From: Parvularia atlantis
Lineage: Eukaryota > Opisthokonta > Rotosphaerida
DNA length: 13,188 bases
NCBI GenBank assembly: GCA_943704415.1
Contig: CALSCO010000565.1
Coordinates: 1-13,188 of the forward strand
Direction: 5' to 3'
In this document: positions 6,901 through 13,188 of the stretch, in pieces
Layout: the number at the start of each line of letters is the position of its first letter
How positions within the stretch are numbered: position 1 is the stretch's first letter
Program-made: the position numbers and the translations under genes
The notes under the pieces: generated by a model
What the model was told of the DNA's origin: nothing
What the model saw: only the letters and a program-made list of their open reading frames with translations
Databases searched by the model: none

Positions 6901-9900
6901 TAACCTGACGGGCAGCGCGGCCGCGGCCGCGGCTGGCAGGTGCGCCTCCGCGCGGTAACTAGGCCGCGTGCAATTGCACAGTATCTCACGCTGCGCTGCG
7001 CCAGCCACGCCAACATCCTCAACGCGAGCGACATCCGCCACCGCTTTCCGGCCAACGTGTACACGGATGGCTACTGCCTGGTCAAGTCGCTCCACCCCAA
7101 GCAGGACGACCACCACCTGCACCTGCTGTCGCTGCCCATTCGGTCCAAGACGTGGGTCGCCTTGTGCCGCGCCGCGGTCACTTGCGACTGTGTGCTGACG
7201 CCGCCACGCTCGCCCGTGCACAGCGACTGCATCGTTGAGCACTTTGTGATCATCCGCCTGCGTGACGACACCAACAACTCCATTCTCAAGTCGATCCTTA
7301 AGCTGCGCTACGAGAACGAGTACACCTTCACGACGCCGGTCGACGTCACCTCGGTCGACTCAGACAGTCGCAGCGCGCTGCTCTCGTCTTCGTCCTCGTC
7401 CATCAAGACCTACGCCAACGGCGCCGCAGGAGACGACGACGACGAGGACAACGGCACGCGCCGCATGAGCAAGCTCGCTGACGGCCCCGAGAGCGGTGAG
7501 GACTCGTTCCCGAGCGACGGCCGCCAGACGTCCGGCTCGGACAACGCCCAGACGGCCTCGGCCAAGCACCACAACCGGCACCGGCGCTCGCGCCACGCCG
7601 ACTTGCCCTACCACTCGTCCGACCATCAGCACTACGAAGAACGGCACCGAGTGAGCCATCGGCACCACTCGGTCGGCCAGGCGCACGGACAGGGCCGCCG
7701 GCACAAGCGCCACGAGCAGCTGCGCGCCCAGCGCCTCGAGCTGTCGGGCGACCTGGCGACCGCGGGCGACACGGGCGTGGTCATGATCAACGAGAACCGC
7801 AGCCGCTCGCGCCTCACACCGTCGGAGGAGGCCACGGCCGTGGGCGCGACTGCCGCAGCGGCCGCCGCCGGCCGCAAGACCGTCTCGCCGACGTCGGAGG
7901 ACCTCGACAGCGGCCGCGGCAGCAGCGGCAGCTCCTCGAGCGCCAAGTCGAGCTCCAAGCGCAAGGCCAAGGCACGCGGCGTGGCTGGCAGGACGCCGGC
8001 GTCGATGAGCAGCACCGGTGCGCTGCGCGGGCTGCTGCGCGGCGTGTCTCTTGACACACTCTCGCGCGTTGCGCAGCCAACAACGGCGACGGCCACTCGC
8101 CCAGCGCGTCGTCGCACGAGTCATACTCGCCGCCCGAGGCCGACTTTGCCGCCAACGTGGGCAAGCGCCGCCGCGAGCACTCGACCGAGTCGGGCGAGAA
8201 CAGCAGCAGCAGCACGCTTGACAGCGTCAGCGGCAGCGCCGGCACGTACAGCTCGTCGGGCCCGTCGCTCTCGCCCGTGCAGGAGCGGCACTCGGCCGCC
8301 AAGCGCTCACGCGTCACCGCCTTTGAGACTAGCAGCAGTGGCAGTGGCACGGCCGCGGCATTAATGCACGAGCACGCGGCCGACGGTGGCGACGACATGA
8401 TTTCGGAGGACCTGAGCGAGATGCAGACGGACGTGTCAACCACGGCGGTCATCACGCCCTTTGCCTCGGCCAACCTGCACGCGCCGCGCCGCCGCGTGCG
8501 CTCCCAGCAGGCGAACGCCGCGAGCGGCGTGCTCGAGCTCAACAGTGCGTGGTCGCGCGTGTGGGCCGCTTGCGTGTGCAGGACGCTGATCGCTCTACCG
8601 GCGATCTCGCAGTCAAGAACATCAAGCAGCTCGCGGCGCTGATCAAGCACGAGCCGCAAGGCCACCGGCTGATCGGCCGCGGCCTCAAGCTCAAGCACCA
8701 CTTCACGCGCGAGGTCTCGGACGCACTCGCGAGCAATCAGAGCATCGAGCAGATCGAGCTGAACGGTGCGCACCGCCACCAGCGTGCCGCGTGTGCCCTC
8801 ACATCGCTCGGCGCCCGACAGACTGCGGCCTTGGCAACACGGGCATGCGCGAGATTGCAGCGGCGATGCGGCGCAACATCAAGGTTGAGGCGCTGTCGCT
8901 CGAGCGTGCGTTGCCTTGTGCGCTGCCATTTTGAGCGTTCGCACTGACGCACGCGCGCGCACGCACAACAGGCAACTCGTGCGGCGAGAACGGCATTCAG
9001 GAGCTCTGTGCGGCGCTGCGCGCCAACACGGCCAGCGCCCTGCGCAGCCTCGACATGAGCGGCAACGCCGTACCGAACCGGAGCACCGTCGTCGGCGACG
9101 CCTTTGCGCAGCTCATCCCGTCGTCGCTCACGCTCAACACGCTCATCCTGCGCGAGATGGAGCTCGGCGTCGACGGCGCTCTCAAGCTGGCGTCAGGCCT
9201 CGCCGGCACGCACTCACTGCAGCGCCTCGACCTGCACGGCAACAACGTCGGGCCGGACGGTGCCGCGGCCATCCTCAACGCGCTGTCGCCCAACTCGTCG
9301 CTGCAGACGCTCGTGCTGTCGGGTGCGTCTTGGCTGTGCATTGCACGCTGTATCGCTAACGTCGCCGTCGCCCCACTGCAGCCAACCGCCTGGGCGATGC
9401 CGGGACGTCGTCGGTGGCCACGGCGCTGCTCGGGCCCGCGGCGTGCCTGGACGAGCTCGACTTGTGCGACAACCTGATCACGCGTCTGGGCGTGCACGTC
9501 GTCGCGGGCGCGATCGCCAAGCAGACGAGTGGCCGGCTCGTGCGCCTGATCCTGCGCGGCAACCGCATGGACGCTGACAGCATCATGGACCTTGTGCGAG
9601 CGGCGCGCGCCAACCCGCGGCTGCAGTGGATCGAGGTGGACGGTGCGTGGCGCACGTGCGGAGGTGCGAGTGCTGACTGCGCACGCGCGCATCAGACTGC
9701 CGCAATCTGTGCACGCTGCGCGACGGCTCGGACGAGGTCATCCGTGGCCGGCTCGTGCAGCTGTACCAAGACAAGCTCTCGAGGCAGCGCACGCAGGTCG
9801 GCAGCGACAACCTCGTCGTTGCACGGTGCTTCCATAACCTCGGCCTGCTCGCGTCGATGGAAAGCGTGGCCGACCGCACTATCGCGGCGCAGGCCCTGGG

Positions 9901-10077
9901 CAACTTTGAGGCGGCGCTGCGCATTATGGTGCGCCCCGTCTGCTGCTGCGCGTGGCACGCGGCTGCTCACCGCACGGCATGCACGCGCAACAGCGAGAGC
10001 TGCTGGGCGCGTCGCACCCGGACACGGTCGAGTGCCAGGAGCGCGTGCACGCGATGGCGGCGCGGCTTGCCTCGTGA
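3906..10077 (+). CDS. Large LRR - unknown domain - LRR - TPR protein
   Basis: Twenty exons join in phase to about 1,671 residues: 3906-4001, 4072-4237, 4305-4388, 4440-4604, 4655-4828, 4885-5067, 5123-5206, 5273-5695, 5745-5852, 5917-5957, 6029-6518, 6585-6939, 7005-8017, 8077-8544, 8613-8765, 8822-8905, 8972-9322, 9382-9642, 9696-9928, 9994-10077. Order: ribonuclease-inhibitor-type LRRs (about residues 60-495), Gln/Pro-rich linker, unrecognised domain (about 620-880), Ser/His/Arg-rich low-complexity region with NLS-like clusters (to 1283), a second LRR block (about 1284-1565), and a kinesin-light-chain-type TPR tail. Such repeats are protein-binding scaffolds; no catalytic motif was seen. 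Most LRR introns are phase 1 just before the repeat's conserved Asn. Start 3906 is tentative (exon 1 is weakly supported). A second gene starting at ATG 6038 is possible, but introns 5853-5916 and 5958-6028 keep phase across, favouring one gene. Confidence 0.75.
4072..5852 (+). other. First LRR block (RNI type) of the large protein
   Basis: Exons 2-9 encode repeats of about 27-29 residues with the pattern LxxLxLxxNxLxDxGxxxLxxxL. Clear examples are LKLILRGNKLSDASIPLV (across 4388/4440), LESLDLCEVQMTAASARYL, LKAINLGDNGCEGVVVLL, LHTLELDDNPMTDAGVRLL (across 5206/5273) and LALLNMPGNRIKDSGVVAL. The last repeats, before 5695, are degenerate. RNI-type LRRs form a curved protein-binding surface, as in RanGAP or NLR sensors. 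Confidence 0.85.
6293..6334 (+). repeat. CAG/CAA repeat coding for 14 glutamines
   Basis: Fourteen Gln codons in a row, with CAA interruptions at 6308-6310 and 6317-6319, follow HLHI in exon 11 of the large LRR gene. The surrounding linker (6038-6360) is rich in Pro, Ala, Ser and His and looks disordered. Confidence 0.9.
6341..7375 (+). other. Unrecognised globular-looking domain in large LRR protein
   Basis: Between the Gln-rich linker and the low-complexity region lies a stretch with mixed hydrophobic and charged residues and many aromatic positions, unlike its flanks. Landmarks are RMSRAQNRESQFTLIAPS, VRTLVDWMRRAF, YLSYSPRMYTVKDFSTLQ, NRNFLCYIMPWLRYG, IRHRFPANVYTDGYCLVKSL, VEHFVIIRLRDDTNNSILK and ILKLRYENEYTFTTPVDVTS. 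Three or four exons contribute, with introns at 6519-6584 and 6940-7004. A 72-nt in-frame segment, 7152-7223 (GTGGGT...CACAG), may be a further intron. I do not recognise the family; a DNA-binding or signalling domain would fit the nearby basic clusters but is not shown. Confidence 0.5.
7376..8544 (+). other. Ser/His/Arg-rich disordered linker with basic clusters
   Basis: This part of exons 13-14 is low-complexity: serine runs, an acidic DDDDED run (7435-7449), a His/Arg-rich stretch (about 7564-7720), an alanine run (7847-7869), and basic clusters KSSSKRKAKAR (7948-7977), GKRRREH (8160-8178) and AKRSR (8299-8313) that resemble nuclear localisation signals. Intron 8018-8076 interrupts it. It probably forms a flexible, phosphorylatable linker between the central domain and the second LRR block. 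Confidence 0.6.
8613..9642 (+). other. Second LRR block (RNI type) of the large protein
   Basis: Exons 15-18 encode at least eight LRRs, for example VEALSLERNSCGENGIQEL (across 8905/8972), LRSLDMSGNAVPN, LNTLILREMELGVDGALKL, LQRLDLHGNNVGPDGAAAI, LQTLVLSANRLGDAGTSSV (across 9322/9382) and LVRLILRGNRMDADSIMDL. These are better conserved than the late repeats of the first block. As there, phase-1 introns fall just before the repeat's conserved Asn (or Cys) position. Confidence 0.88.
9696..10077 (+). other. Kinesin-light-chain-type TPR tail
   Basis: The last two exons encode VQLYQDKLSRQRTQVGSDN, then LVVARCFHNLGLLASME, then LGNFEAALRIMRELLGASHP followed by DTVECQERV and the stop. The pairing of (L)VVA..HNLG..... 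with ALRI...LLG.SHPDT matches the 42-residue TPRs of kinesin light chain and related bacterial or protist proteins. Only about one and a half to two repeats are present, so it may cap the LRR solenoid or bind a partner. Confidence 0.75.
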
Positions 10078-10401
10078 TGTTTGATCTTCTTTCTTGTGTG
10101 TAAGTACCCGCGGCGCGTGCGCGCACCCAAGTTTGACCTGCTCTTTGAGCTGCGAGACGAGAAGAATGAAGCACGTTGTCGCAGATCTGCCAACGTGGTG
10201 CCGATCGCCTTCATAATTCGCCCTGCCCTCCGCTTTGCTCCGCGACGCACTCCGCACAGCTCCTGCAGCGCCTCGGTGAGCGACTACATCGTCGCGCTCA
10301 ACGGCGAGTCGTGCTACGCGCGCTGCGTCGCCGGCGCGATCTCGGCGCGCCTGCCAGCGGGCATTCCGTTGGTGACACGAATTGCGCCGCGTGCGACAAG
10401 G
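10078..10401. other. Intergenic region before VARP-like gene
   Basis: These 324 bp separate the stop of the LRR-TPR gene from the ATG of the VARP-like gene. The first 150 bp are relatively A/T-rich (TTGATCTTCTTTCTTGTGTG near 10081) and likely hold the 3' end and promoter. The frame is open upstream of ATG 10402 but has no in-frame ATG and no family similarity, so it is treated as leader. Confidence 0.5.
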
Positions 10402-12585
10402 ATGAGCGCGGAGGCGGAAGACCTGTCGCGCAACGTCTTCTTCGCGGCGCTGCAGGCGCACGGCGAGGCGTACGCGCGCGCAACGCGGCAGGTGCGCATC
10501 GGGCGCGCGGGGGTCGCGTTGCGGCTCACAGTGCGGGCCGCCCTCCCAGTGCATGTGGGTCTGCGTGCCGCAGCAGGCCGTGGCCGCGCGATGGGCCGAG
10601 GCGGGCGGCGGCGGCGGCGCGGGCGTGCTCGAGGCGCATCTCGTCCGGCCCTCGCCCTACTTCCAGGACGAGCTGGAGACGCTGGACGGGCGCACGCTGG
10701 TGCTGGACCACGACGGCGGCGCGGCGCTCGTGACGAAGGACGGTGTGCGCCCCGATGCCGCCGACGCCGACGGCTGCTGCTGCTGCTGCTGCTGCTCCTG
10801 CGTCCTGATCAACGCGCGGCCGGCCGCCAGGGTTCAGCGAGGCGCGGCGCGTGCGCGTCCTGTTCGAGGAGTTGCACTACAACGCCGCGTACCAGCCGTT
10901 CAAGGTGCTCTGCCTCGACGGCTTCCTGGAGGGCGGGCCAGACGCGGTGCGGCGCCGCTTCTCCTGCTGCGCCTTGTCACTGATTGCCCGCCGCAGGCCA
11001 ACGTCCTGCGCACGCCCGACGCGCCCGCGCCGCTGTACGGCGAGCTGCCGCGCGAGCAGAGCCTCGAGAGGCGCGTTGCGGCCGTCCGCGCGGCCTGCCA
11101 TGTCGCTGATCGTGGGCGCGCGCGCACAGCTACCTCACGTACATCAGCAGCCTGCCCGACACGGCGCAGGCCGTGACCGAGGCCGTGCGCGCCGGCGGCG
11201 AGTTCTGCCGCACGTACGTGCTCGTGCGCGGCTTTCTGCGCGACGCGGCCGACAAACTGCGGCAGCTGCACGAGCGCGCGTGCACGGTGCGGCCGTGACA
11301 GCGTTCGCGGCGTCCACTGATGGCGCGCATGACGCAGCTCTTTGCGCAGCACAGCCCGGCGATGGCGCAGCTGCAGCAGGACGTGCGGACGCAGGCGTTC
11401 TTCGCTGACATGGTCGAGAACTTTGTGTTGAGCACGGTGCACGCGCACGTCTTCGACACCGTCAAGGGCTTTCACGAGGCAGAAGGTGTGCTCGCGCGGC
11501 CGGACACAGCCTCACACGTGGGGCACGTGCAGACGCGAAGTTGGCCGAGCAACTGCAGCGCGCTGCGGGCAGCGAGGTCGCGACGCTGCGGGCGCTCGGG
11601 ATCCGGCCCGAGCTGCGCACGAGCGAGAGCGCGCTGGAGACGGCCATCGCCACCTTTGCCGCGCTCGACACGCATGTGCGACCTGCCCGCGTGTGCGCCG
11701 GACTGCGCGCCCCGTATCTCACGCGTGCGCACCAGACGACGCCGCTCGACAAGGCGCGCTGCGTCCAGCGCACGCTCGCGCAGATCGCCGACGGCCTGTC
11801 GATGCAGGTGCACGGGCCGGTGCAGCGCAGCAAGCACGGTGCGCGCCGGTGTGCCGCGTGACGCGGTGAGCTGCTGACCGTGTGCGTGATGCAGACGCGC
11901 TGACGACAGACGACGTGGTGCGCGCGAGACTTGCGGCATGTGCTGCTCTGACACTCGTTCTCGTTCGTGCGCCGCAGATACCGCTGCTCGCGTTTGTCGT
12001 CATCCACGCCACGGCCGCGCACGGCGCGCTCATGACCAACCTGGTGTACGCGCGCGACTTTCTGCTGTCGGACCAGACGACGTCGCAGCTCGGGTGCGCT
12101 GAGCCGTGGTCGGGCGTGCGATGTGCGCTCACCAAGGAGCAGCTTTGCGCTCGTCACGCTGCAGGCCGTGCTCGAGTTTATCGAGCGGGGCGGCCTCGCG
12201 CCGCGCGCCACTACACCGCTCACGCCGACCAGCAGCAAGCAGGCCGCGCACGCGCCCGCGCGACGGGGCTCGCGCTTCAACCGGTTCCCGACAGCAACGG
12301 CCGCGGTGCGCTGGCCCCTTGTGACCGTCAGCCACGGGCGCGCGCACGCTCAAGAGCACATGACAGGAGCACGGCGCAAGCACTGGCACGTCGGCGCGCG
12401 AGGAGCTGTTTGCGCGGCCGTCGGCAGGCTCGGGCGTGCTGCGACCGCCCACGGTGATCGATCCGCTCGCGCCTCGCGACCCCGGCGCCCGGTTGGGCGA
12501 GTTTCTCTCGGCGCTGCAGCGCGTGCCCGACACGGTCGTGACCTCGGCGGCAGTGGCACCGCGCGCACGTCAGGGCAGTGGGTGA
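10402..12585 (+). CDS. VARP/ANKRD27-like VPS9-domain protein without ankyrin repeats
   Basis: Twelve exons join in phase to about 511 residues: 10402-10491, 10550-10742, 10831-10946, 10997-11101, 11170-11286, 11338-11485, 11533-11675, 11736-11838, 11895-11917, 11978-12093, 12143-12305, 12367-12585. VPS9 domains are guanine-nucleotide exchange factors for Rab5-group GTPases (VARP acts on Rab21) on endosomes. The start, EDLSRNVFFAALQAHG (6-21), and FSEARRVRVLFEELHYN resemble the VARP N-terminal domain; a helical bundle follows. The VPS9 core is ALTTDDVIPLLAFVVIHA (340-357), then NLVYARDFLL and GFALVTLQAVLEFIERG (385-401). Asp344/345 fits the catalytic Asp; Phe386 stands where Rabex-5 has Tyr354. 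After it come about 110 Pro/Ala/Ser-rich residues, with none of VARP's ankyrin repeats. Donors of introns 11102-11169 and 11287-11337 are the least certain. Confidence 0.75.
10774..10800 (+). repeat. CTG repeat inside VARP-like intron 2
   Basis: Seven CTG units, then CTC and CTG, lie within the 88-nt intron 10743-10830, the longest in this gene. Read as protein it would give a Cys or Leu run with no match to the family, and skipping it restores the frame (GFSEARRVRVLF). Confidence 0.75.
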
Positions 12586-12589
12586 CGGT

Positions 12590-12941
12590 CTATGGTAGCA
12601 CGCATGCCTCCTGATCAGACTTGTGGCCTTCCAAGCTGACTGCCGCGATTGTGCCGTCGGCGGGCGAGATCGCAACGCCGTGGCCACGGTCAAGCAGGTC
12701 CTTTGCCCACACGTCGGCCGTCCGTGAGCGTCAGCTCGTGCTTGCGGCAAATGCGGCGCATTGGCTGGATCGGCGGGACGCTCAGCCGCAGCGCACGATG
12801 CTCCTCCAGCCTTGCGATGCACACGCCGCAGATCGGGTGCAGGCTCGGCGTCCGTCCCGCGTCCGCGCCGAGCACCCTCCAGGCAGAACGGGCACGGCGG
12901 GCAGGGGCGGGCTCCTCTTCACAGTCGTCACAGCTCGACAT
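12590..12941 (-). pseudogene. Decayed RING/propeller-like gene, paralogue of the 359-840 gene
   Basis: From ATG 12941 the minus strand reads SSCDDCEEE, then LHPICGVCIARLEEHRALRL, then MRRICRKHELTLTDGRRV, and soon stops at 12690. H-x2-C-x2-C-IARL resembles the core of a RING finger, with the expected earlier C-x2-C (CPFCLEG) lying in another frame and the last ligand pair replaced by V-P-P-I. The 3' part continues in a different frame as VWAKDLLDRGHGVAISPADG, ending at TAG 12592-12590. This matches the last blade of the 359-840 gene (VWAEGL...GVAISPIDG). No acceptor lies between the two frames at about 12710, and loss of two bases from a GT run would explain the break. So it is probably a pseudogene; a sequencing indel is the alternative. 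Confidence 0.5.
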
Positions 12942-13188
12942 TCGACGACGCCGCCATTACTGGAATTCGCGGTCTCAGCCACGCGAAGTTTTGCGCAGCG
13001 TCCGTGACAGCGTGACGCAACCAGCTTGCGCAACTGTCCCGCGCTGCACGGCCACTTTGCGCCTGTTCTCTGCTGCCTGGCTGCACTGGCTGCCTGGCTG
13101 CACTGGCTGCACTGGCTGCCTGCCTGCTGATGTCGCTGCCTCGCTGTGCAGCGGCACTGCCACGTCAACGCGCGCAGTCGCCCCCCCC
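12942..13188. other. Right-end flank with tandem repeat and C run
   Basis: This would be the 5' flank of the minus-strand RING/propeller gene. It is low in recognisable content apart from the tandem repeat at 13072-13122 and eight C at the very end (13181-13188). The minus-strand ORFs here (Ser/Gln/Ala-rich) follow from the repeat and are not credited as genes. Confidence 0.4.
13072..13122 (+). repeat. 8-9 bp tandem repeat (CTGCCTGG / CTGCACTGG)
   Basis: Six alternating units, CTGCCTGG and CTGCACTGG, run head to tail and end in CTGCCTGC. It looks like a simple minisatellite in a noncoding flank. Variation in the 8- versus 9-bp units suggests slippage. Confidence 0.8.

Noticed and set aside
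6038-6958. Separate gene starting at ATG 6038
   Set aside because: Possible, but introns 5853-5916 and 5958-6028 link it in phase with the upstream LRR exons, and no terminator-like or promoter-like gap is seen. Kept as an alternative.
10081-10401. Upstream extension of the VARP-like reading frame
   Set aside because: The frame is open but has no in-frame ATG and no family similarity; the VARP-like N-terminus starts naturally at ATG 10402.
10743-10830. Cys-rich or poly-Leu peptide coded by the CTG repeat
   Set aside because: The tract lies between a GTGTGC donor and a CCAG acceptor whose removal restores the VARP-like frame.
11280-11301. 22-nt intron in the VARP-like gene (GTGCAC...GACAG)
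   Set aside because: Too short for splicing; the 51-nt intron 11287-11337 with a GTGCGG donor keeps phase 0 and gives a better helical continuation.
13072-13122. CRISPR-like array or coding repeat at the right end
   Set aside because: Units are 8-9 bp with no spacers, so it is a simple tandem repeat; the Ser/Gln/Cys-rich minus frame is a by-product.
1-13188. tRNA, rRNA or other structured RNA genes
   Set aside because: No T-loop, anticodon-arm or rRNA signature was recognised on either strand by eye; a covariance-model scan was not possible here.

Overview
The window reads as nuclear DNA of a GC-rich, intron-dense unicellular eukaryote. Four plus-strand genes can be rebuilt as spliced models with 3, 4, 20 and 12 exons. 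Introns are mostly 47-88 nt, nearly all start GTGCG and end in CAG, and reading phase is kept across every junction and ends exactly at a stop codon. The gene set (Erv-type sulfhydryl oxidase, Ctr-type copper transporter, VARP-like VPS9 protein, LRR and kinesin-light-chain-type TPR protein) fits a free-living protist such as an amoebozoan, but the sequence alone does not fix the lineage.

Layout. 1-74 (minus): the first 25 residues of an IS607-type serine recombinase, running off the left edge, followed by an A/T-richer island (75-358). 359-about 840 (minus): a coiled-coil protein ending in beta-propeller-like (NHL-like) repeats, apparently cut short. 1070-1919 (plus): a divergent Ctr copper transporter with CxxxC where the family has MxxxM. 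1968-2708 (plus): an Erv2-like FAD sulfhydryl oxidase with an N-terminal membrane anchor and a C-terminal CGC. 2709-3905: a 1.2-kb gene-free stretch whose second half is pyrimidine-rich. 3906-10077 (plus): a protein of about 1,670 residues: LRR block, Gln-rich linker, unrecognised domain, Ser/His/Arg-rich linker, second LRR block, TPR tail. 10402-12585 (plus): a VARP (ANKRD27) N-terminal region plus VPS9 domain, without ankyrin repeats. 12590-12941 (minus): a damaged RING/propeller gene related to the one at 359-840, convergent with the VARP-like gene and only 4 nt from it. The right end holds a short tandem repeat and a C run.

How they relate. Ctr and Erv2-like genes lie head-to-tail with 48 bp between stop and start; both concern metal/thiol chemistry at membranes, but a functional link is only a guess. 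The LRR-TPR and VARP-like proteins look like scaffold and trafficking components. The two minus-strand propeller-like genes flanking the window, one next to a recombinase gene, suggest a dispersed family with decaying copies. The items most worth following are the Ctr metal-site swap, the unusual two-LRR-block architecture with its unrecognised centre, the uniform GTGCG donor and the IS607-type element in an intron-rich genome.
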